Positions 26,015-35,215 of a stretch of 61,410 nucleotides of DNA are shown piece by piece; the first letter of the stretch is position 1; the number at the start of each line of letters is the position of its first letter. The stretch spans positions 212,674-274,083 of the forward strand of contig NZ_FCOQ01000034.1 of NCBI RefSeq assembly GCF_900021165.1, written 5' to 3'. The translations under genes were made by a program, and so were the position numbers. The notes beneath the pieces are model-generated. The model had not been told where the DNA came from and did not search any database. It saw nothing but the letters and a program-made list of their open reading frames with translations. Source of the stretch: Paenibacillus phocaeensis. GTDB taxonomy: Bacteria; Bacillota; Bacilli; Paenibacillales; Paenibacillaceae.

Positions 26015-27034
26015 TTAGTCCAGCTCCACCAGGGCTTTAATCACTCCGGTTTCAGGCAGGAGCCATTCCTCGAATTGGCCGATCATCTCTTCGAACGCGC
26101 AGCGATGCGTGATGTAACTGCCAAGGTCGATGCTGCCTCCCGCCAGAGCCGCAAGCACGCGCTCAAAATCCTCCCGCGTAGCGTTTCGACTGCCCTGCAC
26201 CGTCATTTCGCGAGCGTGAAAATCGGGATCCTTGAAGGTGATCGTACCTTTTACCAACCCGACATAGGTTAAGGTTCCGCCGTGGCCGACCAGCTCAAAA
26301 GCGTTCTCCATCGATGAGGCATTGCCTGTGGCGTCGATGACAAATGCCGGAAAGCTGCCCTCCGTAAGCCGGGCTATCCGTTCCTTCGGCTCCTGAAGCG
26401 CATTCACCGTATGTTCGGCTTTGGCCCAAACCTTGCAAAATTCAAGGCGTTCCTCGTTCACATCCATCGCAATCACCTTCGCCCCGGCATATCCGGCCAT
26501 GGCCATCACACCTAACCCGATCGGTCCGGCTCCGATAACCAGAACCTGATCGCCCGACTGCAGCCCCGAACGTCTGACGGCGTGCGCGCCGATCGCCAGC
26601 GGTTCCAGCATCGCCGCCTGCTCCAGCGTCAGCCCTTCCGTGCGGATCAGATTCGATACGGGGACGGCCATTCTCTCGCGCATTCCTCCATCCAGATGGA
26701 CGCCGAGCACCTTCATCTGCTGGCAGCAATTCGTTTTGCCGCTGCGGCAGGCCCGGCAATGGCCGCAATGGAGATACGGGATCACGCTGACCGGATCGCC
26801 GACCCGCAGCCCCTCCCGGTTATCGCCGATCCGTTCGATTGTTCCGGCCAGTTCATGACCTAACACGCGCGGATAGATGAAGTAAGGTTGATTCCCCCGA
26901 TACGCGTGCAGGTCGGTTCCGCAAATGCCGATCCGCCGAATCCTCACGATCGCCTCGCCTTCCCCCATTTGGGGCTCCTCCAGATCCTCCCGAAATACAA
27001 ACCGTCCGATTTCTTCGCAAATGATCCCCTTCAT
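26015..27034 (-). CDS. Zinc-dependent medium-chain dehydrogenase
   Basis: This is an enzyme of about 339 residues. ATG 27034 overlaps the previous stop codon as ATGA and follows GGGGGG. The catalytic zinc site is GICGTDLH and GHELAG. The structural zinc cysteines are in CGHCRACRSGKTNCC. The Rossmann motif is VIGAGPIGLG. It belongs to the threonine/sorbitol dehydrogenase group. In this operon it may oxidise a 2-keto-3-deoxy sugar acid or another L-fucose/L-galactose intermediate. That substrate is inferred from neighbours only. Confidence 0.9.
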   Translation of the reverse strand: MKGIICEEIGRFVFREDLEEPQMGEGEAIVRIRRIGICGTDLHAYRGNQPYFIYPRVLGHELAGTIERIGDNREGLRVGDPVSVIPYLHCGHCRACRSGKTNCCQQMKVLGVHLDGGMRERMAVPVSNLIRTEGLTLEQAAMLEPLAIGAHAVRRSGLQSGDQVLVIGAGPIGLGVMAMAGYAGAKVIAMDVNEERLEFCKVWAKAEHTVNALQEPKERIARLTEGSFPAFVIDATGNASSMENAFELVGHGGTLTYVGLVKGTITFKDPDFHAREMTVQGSRNATREDFERVLAALAGGSIDLGSYITHRCAFEEMIGQFEEWLLPETGVIKALVELD

Positions 27035-28005
27035 GAGGATTGCCCCCCGTTCCGCCACGCCGGCGTCCCTTCCCATTCCGGACGTCCGCTTGGCCATGTC
27101 GCCCCGTCGATCGGCTTCAAGATCTCCAGCACTTCCTTCAGCAACAACTCATCCACGGGCTCTTCCGTCCACAAAATATTGTTGCGGATATTACCCGGAG
27201 TCGCCGTGCTGACCAGCGTCGTCGGGATCCGTTCATTCGCCGTAGCGTACTGAATCGCCAACTTGGCGATATCCTCCCCTTGGCTCCGGCAGTACTCGGC
27301 GGCACGTCGGCATGCCGCCCGAATGTCCTCGCCCGCGGGATGCCATTCCGGCACCTCCCGGTTGCTAAGCAGCCCCATGGACAACGGCGAAGCATTGATC
27401 AAGCCGGTCCCTTGCCGTTCCAGCAGCGGAAGGAGCCCGAGCAGCGAAGAATCGTTCAGGGAATAATGGCAATACGATAAAATGACGTCTAGCGCGGTGC
27501 GCGACAACACCACATCGAATATATTCAGCGGCAAACCGGATACGCCAAAGTAACGGATGATTCCGGATTTTTTCAACTGTTCGAGCGCAGGGATCCCTTC
27601 TTCCAGCACTTGTTCCGGCGAGCCGAACTCGATGTCGTGCAGCAGCAGGATGTCGAGATAATCCGTCCCCAGCCGCCGCAGGCTTTCTTCCACGCTTCGC
27701 TTCAGCCGGTTTGCCGAAAAATCAAACTCGTCTTGTCCATAACGTCCCGCTTTGGTGGACAACACATACCGGTCCCGGGGAATCGACCGCAGCGCTTCGC
27801 CCAGCACCGTTTCCGCCTGGGTCAGGCCATAATAGGGAGAAACGTCGATCAGGTTGATTCCCATCTCGATGGCGGTATGAACCGTACGGACTCCCTCCTC
27901 TTTTTGAATGTCCCGAAATACGCCTCCCAGCGAAGACGCTCCAAAACTTAACACCGATACGTCCAGCCCCGTGTTCCCCAACTTTCGGTATTTCAACGCG
28001 TTCAT
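27031..28005 (-). CDS. Aldo/keto reductase, L-fucose/L-galactose 1-dehydrogenase-like
   Basis: This is an AKR of about 324 residues with YRKLGNTGLDVSVLSFG at the N-terminus and the catalytic Asp/Tyr/Lys/His arrangement (DVSPYYG, STKAG, LLHDIEF). It resembles plant-type L-galactose dehydrogenase and bacterial L-fucose dehydrogenases, which oxidise the sugar to its lactone. The start could be ATG 28005 or TTG 27996; the AGAAAGGGG site is better spaced for the TTG. It lies 13 bp behind the lactonase gene and overlaps the alcohol dehydrogenase by four bases. The predicted role is step 1 of sugar oxidation. Confidence 0.85.
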   Translation of the reverse strand: MNALKYRKLGNTGLDVSVLSFGASSLGGVFRDIQKEEGVRTVHTAIEMGINLIDVSPYYGLTQAETVLGEALRSIPRDRYVLSTKAGRYGQDEFDFSANRLKRSVEESLRRLGTDYLDILLLHDIEFGSPEQVLEEGIPALEQLKKSGIIRYFGVSGLPLNIFDVVLSRTALDVILSYCHYSLNDSSLLGLLPLLERQGTGLINASPLSMGLLSNREVPEWHPAGEDIRAACRRAAEYCRSQGEDIAKLAIQYATANERIPTTLVSTATPGNIRNNILWTEEPVDELLLKEVLEILKPIDGATWPSGRPEWEGTPAWRNGGQSS

Positions 28006-28018
28006 CCCCTTTCTAGGT

Positions 28019-28852
28019 TCATCGCAACTTGTAAAATTTCGCAGCGTTGCTGCCGAATACCGCTTCGGTCTCTTCCGGAGACAGCCGGTCTTGCACGGTG
28101 TACCGGAACAAATCCACCACCTCGTCATAGGTTGCCGCCAGAAGACAAACGGGCCAATCGCTGCCGAACATCACCCGTTCCGGGCCGAATAAATCAAGGG
28201 TCTCACGGACGTATGCCGTGAAATCTTCCTTTTTCCAACCCTGACGGCCAGCCTCCGTCACCATCCCCGAAAGCTTACAGTAAATCTTCGGATGCCGGGC
28301 AATTTCCGACATGTGGCTTCTCCAGGGCTCGATGACCCCGGAAGCGATCGGCGGCTTCGCCAGATGGTCGACGACGCCCCGAAGCTGCGGAACTCGTTCC
28401 AGCAACCGGACAAGCTGCGGCAGTTGGTTCGCCAGGACCAGCAAATCGATCGGCACATCCTGTTCCGCAAAATAAGAGAGCGCTTCTACATAGGCGGAGG
28501 ATAACACAAGATTCGGGTCCTCCATCTCTTGGATCATCACGCGGAACCCAATGAATTTCGGATGCTCGCACAACCGCTCATACTGCTTCCTGTACGAGGA
28601 GTCCGCAAGATCCAGCCAGCCAACGACGCCGGCGATGAAATCGGCCTGTTCGCTTAATTCCAGAATGAATTCGGTCTCCTCCAGAGTTGGCGCCGCTTGC
28701 ACCAAAATCGATTTGCCGATGCCGTGCTTTTGTAAATGCGGCTCCAGATCGGATGGCCCGTAATCGCGGAAAAGCACCGGAAGCTCCGGCGTAATCCAGC
28801 CGTAATCGTCTCTGTCGATCTTCCAGAAATGCTGGTGGGCGTCAATACGCAT
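28019..28852 (-). CDS. L-fuconolactonase-like amidohydrolase
   Basis: This is a 277-residue protein of the amidohydrolase superfamily (COG3618 type). ATG 28852 has GGAGG upstream; longer readings have no homology-like sequence. The metal ligands are in RIDAHQHFWK, LDHLAKP-like VVDHLAKPP, and MFGSDWPVC. These proteins hydrolyse L-fucono-, L-galactono- or L-rhamnono-lactones. Next to a sugar dehydrogenase of the AKR type and an alpha-L-fucosidase, step 2 of the oxidative L-fucose or L-galactose route is the best reading. Confidence 0.88.
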   Translation of the reverse strand: MRIDAHQHFWKIDRDDYGWITPELPVLFRDYGPSDLEPHLQKHGIGKSILVQAAPTLEETEFILELSEQADFIAGVVGWLDLADSSYRKQYERLCEHPKFIGFRVMIQEMEDPNLVLSSAYVEALSYFAEQDVPIDLLVLANQLPQLVRLLERVPQLRGVVDHLAKPPIASGVIEPWRSHMSEIARHPKIYCKLSGMVTEAGRQGWKKEDFTAYVRETLDLFGPERVMFGSDWPVCLLAATYDEVVDLFRYTVQDRLSPEETEAVFGSNAAKFYKLR

Positions 28853-28866
28853 CCCATCGCCTCCAT

Positions 28867-30984
28867 TCAACTTATCGTGTGCCGAACTTCCCCCTTCGCG
28901 AGAAGCAGGCATACGGCAGAAAACGGTTGATTCATACGGCAGGAGATGATCCCGTCTTCCACTTGGACCTCCGCATGGCCATCCGAGAAGACCTGCGTGA
29001 TTTGATAGCGCCCGGATGCAGGAAGCGGCAGCCGGATCTCCTCCGGAGTGTCGCCTCCAAACGTGTGTACAACCGCCATCACCCGGGCTTCGTCCAGGGA
29101 TGCGCGCACGATCCCTTGCCACCCTACGGGATGGCGGTAGCTGTGCACCGAAGGTCCGAACCGTTGCGTCGTGCCTTCCTTAATGATCGGAGACACCCGC
29201 TTATAGAAGGCAATCGCCTCATCTACCTTGTTCCACTGTTCTTCACTTAACTCATGAATGTCGCCGGATAAACACATTCTGCCGAGCATCGTGCCGGCCA
29301 GAGAGTACACCAGCCGCTGCAGGGAGTCATCCCTCCTCAGTACGGCCCAAATCTGACTTTGCCTCGGCAAGATCACCCGATGCATATTGGCGGCCAGAAT
29401 GGGAATTTCCTCGCATTCATGCGCGTCCGAGAAAGACGACATGCTGGTAAGTCCCACCATGGAAGGCTCCAACCGGTGTCCGCCGGAGGCGCAATTTTCG
29501 ATGACGAGATCGGGCACTTCGCGCTGAATCAACCGAAAAAAGTCCTGGACCGCTTGCATCTGCTGGCGCAATCCTTCGCCAAGCGATTCCGCGCCATCGC
29601 ATCCGATGCCCAGATTATCGTTGTAGTCCACTTTCAGATAGCCGAATTCATGATTTTTAATGAAACCAATCACTTTCTCCTTCAAATAATCAACGACAAA
29701 AGGATCCCGGAAGTCCCAAAACCGCCGTCCGCCGCTTGTAATCGGCAATCCATCCCGCTTGAGCAGATGGTCGACCCAATGGAACGCCGCGGATTCCACG
29801 CCGCATACCTCCATCTCAAACCAGATCCCGGGAATCATCCCGCATTGTCGAATATGTTCCAGGGTGGGCTTCAGTCCTTCGGGAAAATCATTCAGGCTGA
29901 CTTCCCAATCGCCCATACTGTTGAACCAGTTCGTCCCTTCTTGCTTATACCAACCGCTATCAATTACCAGATAACGAATCCCCTTGTGCTTCAGCCGCTC
30001 GGCAATTTCGTGAAGATTGGCCGCTGACGGGGAACCCCAGGTTGTACAATACTCATTAAAAAGAATCGGCAAATCCTCTTCCACCGCCGGAACGTGCCGG
30101 AGAGCCCGCGCCTGAATCCCGGTTAATCGTTCTGCGGCACGATCCACATGGCCTACCGCGGTGGTGAGATAGGCGCTGGGGGTTTGAAATTCTTCCCCAG
30201 GCCCCAGCGTTTTGGTCCAGTGGCCAAATTCCCTGTCCGCCAACCCGCCTGACAGGGATAAGGCGTTATCCCTTCTTCCGATCTCAATCTGCCAAGAAGC
30301 GGGGTGAGCGAGCTGAACCCCCCAGGTCACGCCCGCACAGGTGTCTTCGAGAAATGCAGCCGGGAAATATCCCCGTACCGGCATGGAACCGATTTGCCCA
30401 AACCGCAGGCAGCGTGTGCCAAACGGCGCCCAAGCCGGTTCAAGATTCAAATCCTCGATGGGGGTGGACACCAGGCGTCCTTCCGCAGACCACGAGCTTA
30501 GAATCCGGTGAAGAATCAGCGTGTCGGGCGCATCCTCTTCTGTATACGGGGTAAGCCCCGTCATAGAGAAGGAGGAGAGCATTTCCAAGGTAACGGGAAG
30601 TTCGCTTTCATTCCGGATAACCGTATAGGACTCTACGGCATGATATCCCGCATACCCGATCAAATGATGTTCGATCCTGCAGGAATTCGGACTGCGCCAG
30701 GCGGTTACAACCGTCAGGCCGTCAGCGCGTTCGACTTCACGAATCGCTTCAAAGGACAGCGCATCCGTCGTCCCGCTGTTGCGCATGGAATGGCCGTGCG
30801 CAAATCCGCCGGGATACGCATCCCCGATCAATTTGAGCTGCACTAAAGGATCTACCTTGAATTTCTTAGGAACTGCCTGCGACACCGTCGACTTAGGCAA
30901 TAAGACCAGCCCCACATGCCCCGTGTGCTCCTCCCTCACGTAGCGCGCGATCATATCGCCGAATGTGTGGTCTATCCAGTTCAC
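28867..30984 (-). CDS. GH36 alpha-galactosidase
   Basis: This 705-residue enzyme starts at GTG 30984, overlapping the regulator stop as GTGA. The N-terminal beta-supersandwich is followed by the barrel with the nucleophile Asp453 in YLKVDYND and the acid/base Asp520 in SFSDAHE, with ENCASGGHR between them. All are hallmarks of GH36 in clan GH-D. There is no signal peptide, so it acts on imported oligosaccharides. It probably removes alpha-galactosyl residues, although other alpha-linked sugars are known in the clan. Confidence 0.92.
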   Translation of the reverse strand: MNWIDHTFGDMIARYVREEHTGHVGLVLLPKSTVSQAVPKKFKVDPLVQLKLIGDAYPGGFAHGHSMRNSGTTDALSFEAIREVERADGLTVVTAWRSPNSCRIEHHLIGYAGYHAVESYTVIRNESELPVTLEMLSSFSMTGLTPYTEEDAPDTLILHRILSSWSAEGRLVSTPIEDLNLEPAWAPFGTRCLRFGQIGSMPVRGYFPAAFLEDTCAGVTWGVQLAHPASWQIEIGRRDNALSLSGGLADREFGHWTKTLGPGEEFQTPSAYLTTAVGHVDRAAERLTGIQARALRHVPAVEEDLPILFNEYCTTWGSPSAANLHEIAERLKHKGIRYLVIDSGWYKQEGTNWFNSMGDWEVSLNDFPEGLKPTLEHIRQCGMIPGIWFEMEVCGVESAAFHWVDHLLKRDGLPITSGGRRFWDFRDPFVVDYLKEKVIGFIKNHEFGYLKVDYNDNLGIGCDGAESLGEGLRQQMQAVQDFFRLIQREVPDLVIENCASGGHRLEPSMVGLTSMSSFSDAHECEEIPILAANMHRVILPRQSQIWAVLRRDDSLQRLVYSLAGTMLGRMCLSGDIHELSEEQWNKVDEAIAFYKRVSPIIKEGTTQRFGPSVHSYRHPVGWQGIVRASLDEARVMAVVHTFGGDTPEEIRLPLPASGRYQITQVFSDGHAEVQVEDGIISCRMNQPFSAVCLLLAKGEVRHTIS

Positions 30985-31721
30985 GATTCCATCCCCTCTT
31001 CGATAGCCAAGTTGTTCTCGCCATTTCGATAAGCGCCCGGCGTAGTGCCCGTATATTTCTTGAACACCTTCGTAAAGTAATGCTTGTTGTCGTAGCCGAC
31101 CTGCTGCCCTATAGCGCTAACGGGAAGTTCGCGCTTGGCCACCAGCAATTTCCGAGCCTCCTGAATTCGCAGCATGTTCAGATAATTCACGAAGGTACGG
31201 CCGGTCTCTTTCTTAAACAAGCTGCTGATATAATTCGGATGAAGGTTCATCCGATCGGCAAGATGATCCAGCGAAAGATCTTTCCTGAAGTGGGTCTCCA
31301 TGTACGCAAGGATGCGTTTGACATGGCAAGGGTACTCCGAATCGGCCTCGTTCGGCAGCTCTCCCCGGACCCGCTCAAGCAGCGAGGCGATTTCATTCTT
31401 GTCGATCGGCTTGAGCAGGTAGTCAACCACCCCGCAACGCAGCGCTTTACGTACATATTCAAATTCGTCGTACCCCGTTAAAATGATGAATCGATCGCAG
31501 CATCCGCCCTGCCGGGCTTCCTCAATGAGCTCGAATCCGTTCTTCTCGGGCATATTCAGGTCCGTGATGGTGACATCCGGCATATAGTCCTTCATCAACT
31601 CGAGCGCCTCATAAGCGTTCAGCGCTTCACGAACCTCGGTTCCGGCAGGTGCCGCTTCCCGGATGATCTTGACCAATCCGCTCAGAATTAACGGTTCATC
31701 GTCAACAGTCAACACTCTCAT
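30981..31721 (-). CDS. YesN-type response regulator with AraC DNA-binding domain
   Basis: This regulator of 246 residues starts at ATG 31721, within the end of the kinase gene. The receiver domain has VDDEP, the phosphorylation Asp54 in TITDLNMP, the LTGYDEFEYV switch and the LLKPID lysine. A double helix-turn-helix AraC domain fills residues ~145-240 (LADRMNLHPNYISSLFKKETG, IGQQVGYDNKHYFTKVFKKYTG). Phosphorylated by the adjacent kinase, it should activate this carbohydrate operon. Confidence 0.94.
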   Translation of the reverse strand: MRVLTVDDEPLILSGLVKIIREAAPAGTEVREALNAYEALELMKDYMPDVTITDLNMPEKNGFELIEEARQGGCCDRFIILTGYDEFEYVRKALRCGVVDYLLKPIDKNEIASLLERVRGELPNEADSEYPCHVKRILAYMETHFRKDLSLDHLADRMNLHPNYISSLFKKETGRTFVNYLNMLRIQEARKLLVAKRELPVSAIGQQVGYDNKHYFTKVFKKYTGTTPGAYRNGENNLAIEEGMES

Positions 31722-33453
31722 CGTGAACCCCCATCTTTTTGGTGATGAAGATGCAAAGCCTCGTCCCCTTCTCCGGCTCACTGGCAATCTCAAGCCTTGA
31801 ATCACCGCCGAAGAAAGACTTGATTCTTTCGTTTACGTTCATGAGCCCTACCCCGCCTTCGGTTTCCGCCTCTTTGGCCACGTGATGACCCAGAAGCCGG
31901 GATTGTAAGGTCGCGAGCTTCTCCGCAGGAATCCCCTTCCCGTTGTCTTGAAGAACGATCCGTATCTCCTGATCGTTTTCGATGGCCTGAAGGCGAATGT
32001 GCACCGGACGCAGAATGGCCGAAGCCCCGTGGACTACGCAATTTTCGATCAGCGGCTGTAAAATAAACCGGGGGCACTCGAGGATCTCCGCGTTGACAGC
32101 GATCTCCATCTCATAGGTGAGCCTGCTCTGAAGCCGCATTTGATGAATGTTGAGATAGAAGGTGACCATCTCGATCTCTTTCGCCAGAACGGTTACATCC
32201 TGCTCGGACAATAAACTGTAGCGCATCAGCCTCCCGAACCAGAAGGAAATGTCGGCGACCTCCTTGTCGTTGTTGGATTCGGCAATCATTCGGATCGTTT
32301 CGAGCGTATTGTAGAGAAAATGCGGTTTGATTTGAGCTTGCAGCACTTTATAGGCGGCTTCTTTATTTCTTAACTCGGCGCGATGGACATTATTAATCAG
32401 CTCATCCATCCGCTCGAGCATCGAATTGTAAGTCTCTGTCAAGAAACCGATTTCATCTTTCGGGTTTAACTTATCAGACTTGATCATGCGCTGCTTCAGA
32501 TTATCGTCGTTTAAGGTGCGCATATGTCTGGCCAATCTCAGAATGCGCTTGGTGATGGTCGAGGCCAGGACATAATACACAATCGACAAAACGAGAAGCA
32601 ACAAGACGATGATCGTCACCAGCACGACTTCTCTCTGTTTGATGGAGTGGAAGACGTTGCGAACCTCCCCGGTGATCAGCAGACTCATCCCAAGCTCTTT
32701 GATTTCCAGTTGATTCACAATGGTCTTCCGGTTGATGAAGAACGGCTGGCTCTCCGCATGCCAATGCTGCAACGTCTTCTCATCCAGTTCCATGCCCATC
32801 CCATTCGCGATCCGCGGCTTGCCCTCCTCGGAGAGCAGGATCGCCCTCCAGTTCCCTTCAACCCCTGCCGCCTGATAGAAATTTGCGATTAAGCGGTCAC
32901 TGACCCGCATCTCAAGGAGTCCGATTTGCTCCGTATACTGACTGTTGTATAAATATTGATAATAAACTAACTCCGAGGAGCTGGAATCCGCAAAAACCCA
33001 TGCGCCCTTGCCGGGTTTCAAGTCTCGGACGACCGCCTCCATCTTCGGGTCTAGTCGCGACCGATCCACAAAATGATCCGAAATGGAAAAAACATTGTTC
33101 TTCAGTTTATAAATCACAAGCGATTTGATTTCCGGATGGGCAAAAAACAGCTGGGTATACAACGGCCGGATATAGCGAAGAAACACGTATACGCTTTCGG
33201 CATCGGACGGATAGGCCCCATCCAGATAATCCGTGACATAGGGGCTGTATTGGAGCATCCGTTGTACGGATTGGATCCGGGCAAAGTCCGTTTTGAGATT
33301 CCCGTAAGCTTGCTCCAGTATTTTTTGCCGGCTTTCAACGAACTGCTTCGTCAAGTTGCTGTAGATCTGCGAATAGTAGTGATAGCCGAAGGCGATGACC
33401 GGAATGAAGATCAAAACGACATAACCGAAGAGGATCTTTCGCATGATGCTCAT
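31702..33453 (-). CDS. YesM-type sensor histidine kinase
   Basis: This 583-residue membrane kinase has a transmembrane helix at about 7-25, an extracellular dCache-like sensor region to about 270 and a second helix around 280-300. A HAMP domain follows, then a His_kinase domain with His378 in QIKPHFLYNTLE. The N and G boxes are in IENCVVHG and LQDNGKGIP. GGGAG supports the start. It probably senses extracellular sugar or the loaded binding protein. It follows the solute-binding gene after a terminator-like hairpin. Confidence 0.93.
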   Translation of the reverse strand: MSIMRKILFGYVVLIFIPVIAFGYHYYSQIYSNLTKQFVESRQKILEQAYGNLKTDFARIQSVQRMLQYSPYVTDYLDGAYPSDAESVYVFLRYIRPLYTQLFFAHPEIKSLVIYKLKNNVFSISDHFVDRSRLDPKMEAVVRDLKPGKGAWVFADSSSSELVYYQYLYNSQYTEQIGLLEMRVSDRLIANFYQAAGVEGNWRAILLSEEGKPRIANGMGMELDEKTLQHWHAESQPFFINRKTIVNQLEIKELGMSLLITGEVRNVFHSIKQREVVLVTIIVLLLLVLSIVYYVLASTITKRILRLARHMRTLNDDNLKQRMIKSDKLNPKDEIGFLTETYNSMLERMDELINNVHRAELRNKEAAYKVLQAQIKPHFLYNTLETIRMIAESNNDKEVADISFWFGRLMRYSLLSEQDVTVLAKEIEMVTFYLNIHQMRLQSRLTYEMEIAVNAEILECPRFILQPLIENCVVHGASAILRPVHIRLQAIENDQEIRIVLQDNGKGIPAEKLATLQSRLLGHHVAKEAETEGGVGLMNVNERIKSFFGGDSRLEIASEPEKGTRLCIFITKKMGVHDESVDC

Positions 33454-33537
33454 GGCACAATTCTCCCTTCAAGCTGTGGAGCTGTATGTTAGTTACCTTA
33501 CCATGAGCCATCCATTTCAGGAAGAAGCGCGCAGCAG

Positions 33538-33575
33538 ATAAAAGTTCGATAGAGACCCCAAGGGTCCCTACCGAA
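33538..33575 (-). terminator. Terminator/attenuator between binding protein and kinase
   Basis: On the minus strand, arms 33562-33575 and 33545-33558 pair with two mismatches, with GGGTC/GACCC at the tip and a three-base loop. CTTTTATC follows. It begins ten bases after the binding-protein stop codon and should lower expression of the kinase and downstream genes relative to the transporter. Confidence 0.65.
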
Positions 33576-33584
33576 AGTTCTCTG

Positions 33585-35153
33585 TTATTTAAACAAATCT
33601 TTCTTCTGCTGATAAATCCCGTTCGCCCAATCAACCAGCTCCTGAAGGCCCATCGCTTCGGCATTCTTAATCATCTTCTCGTAATTGGCCACGGCTTCCT
33701 CTTCGGAATTGGCGAGATAAATCTTCACTTTTTCATTCTTAACCATTTCGTCTATCTTGGTTTTGATGGTCTTCTCTTTGGAATCCGGCTGCGTTTGAAT
33801 CAACCCGATCGCCGGCTTGTAGATCGTGACGGCTTTCCGTTCCATTAACGCCTGGGTCTTTTGCGTGCCGGGAACATATCCCTGCAATCCTTCCATCACG
33901 CCGTCATTGTACAAATACCACCACTTGATGCCGTTACTGTTGATAAAATCGGCGTCCGACGGGTCGTACTTCAGATTCGGGTATCCTTCTTCATTCCAGG
34001 TCCAATGCTCACCCTCAACGCCGAACATGGTCAACTTCTTGCCTTCGTCGCTGGCCAAATATTGCAAGAATTTGATCGACGCCTCCGGATCTTTGTTTTT
34101 CTTTGTAATAAAAGTGCCTGCAAACCCAAGTCCCGTGCTGACGATTTTGGTGCGATCCGACAAAGCGCTTGGCAGCATTTTGAACGTGTAAGGTTTACCG
34201 CTGCTTTTGGCCTTGATATTATCCGTATCCCCTACGCTGACGGTATGACTGTGGGCGAATGCCTTTCCGTTCAAGGCGTATTGATCATCGATCTGATCGT
34301 TCGTATAGGCATAATTTTCGGCCAGAACATATCCGTTAAGATACAGGCTGTTCATAAATTTGAAGAAATCCAGCATCTCCGGCTGTCTGATCGCATAATC
34401 CACTTTTCCGTCCCGCTCATACCAGCCGTCCAACAGCGCCTCGACACCAAACTGCTGCAGGAAATACTGCTCGATCCAGTCTTTGTCCATAATCATAGGC
34501 ACCATGTCGGGGTACTTCTCCTTGACCATGCCCAGGATTTTGGCGAAATCCTCCACCGATGCAAGCGGCGGATTGCCCAACTCCTTCATGATGTCTTCCC
34601 GAACGGCAATCCCTGGATTTCCGTCACTGCCGATCGCGTATTTGTTCTGAGCCATTTCTTCCTGCGTTGCAAAAGAATTTCGCACGGTATAGAAATTCCC
34701 GTCGTCCATCGTATGGATGGCAATGCGGGTATCATCGATTTTGAAATCCGGCGCATATTGCTCGATCAGCTCGTTCCAGGGATAAGACAGTTTGGAATCC
34801 GACATCCGATCGATCTGGGAATAGGTAAAGACAAGATCCGGGAGATCGCCGGAAGAAATCATCAGCGGAAGTTGCTTGTCGTCCGTTGCGACGGTTACTT
34901 TTAGCTTGACCCCCGTTTTTTCCGTGATTTTCTCCGCCACCGGCCCCTTCCATTCCTTGACCGGATACCAGGATGCGTCAATGAACAACGAAAGTTCCTT
35001 GACTTCTCCGGGATTCGCCGATGATGACGATGTATTGGTCGAAGCGTTCTCGGGTTGGCTGCTGTTCTCCTTGCCGCATGCAGACAACAACGTCATGACC
35101 AATACGACGGCCAGCGATACAAGCGCGGTTTTCTTGCCCCTGTTCTTCTTCAT
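33585..35153 (-). CDS. Extracellular sugar-binding lipoprotein (LplA-like)
   Basis: This is a binding protein of about 522 residues. ATG 35153 follows GGAGGGG and gives a lipoprotein signal ending in LLSAC at about residue 27, followed by a Ser/Asn-rich spacer. The mature protein has the large two-lobe form of LplA/YtcQ proteins (KITEKTGVKLKVTVATDD, LLDGWYERDGKVDYAI, FLQYLASDEGKKL). It feeds the two permeases encoded just upstream. No ATPase gene accompanies them, so a shared MsmX-type ATPase elsewhere is likely. Confidence 0.92.
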   Translation of the reverse strand: MKKNRGKKTALVSLAVVLVMTLLSACGKENSSQPENASTNTSSSSANPGEVKELSLFIDASWYPVKEWKGPVAEKITEKTGVKLKVTVATDDKQLPLMISSGDLPDLVFTYSQIDRMSDSKLSYPWNELIEQYAPDFKIDDTRIAIHTMDDGNFYTVRNSFATQEEMAQNKYAIGSDGNPGIAVREDIMKELGNPPLASVEDFAKILGMVKEKYPDMVPMIMDKDWIEQYFLQQFGVEALLDGWYERDGKVDYAIRQPEMLDFFKFMNSLYLNGYVLAENYAYTNDQIDDQYALNGKAFAHSHTVSVGDTDNIKAKSSGKPYTFKMLPSALSDRTKIVSTGLGFAGTFITKKNKDPEASIKFLQYLASDEGKKLTMFGVEGEHWTWNEEGYPNLKYDPSDADFINSNGIKWWYLYNDGVMEGLQGYVPGTQKTQALMERKAVTIYKPAIGLIQTQPDSKEKTIKTKIDEMVKNEKVKIYLANSEEEAVANYEKMIKNAEAMGLQELVDWANGIYQQKKDLFK

Positions 35154-35179
35154 ATAACACCCCTCCAAGCTTGTAATAT

Positions 35180-35204
35180 ATATTAAAGCCTAACGCTTTA
35201 ATAT
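35180..35204 (-). other. AU-rich RNA stem-loop before the sugar-binding protein gene
   Basis: Ten-bp perfect arms (ATATTAAAGC and GCTTTAATAT) enclose a five-base loop, midway between the LplC-type stop codon and the binding-protein ribosome binding site. It has no T-tract after it. It could protect the 5' end of a processed mRNA and raise binding-protein output, or act as a binding site in DNA. Confidence 0.5.
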
Positions 35205-35215
35205 CAAGTGAATCG

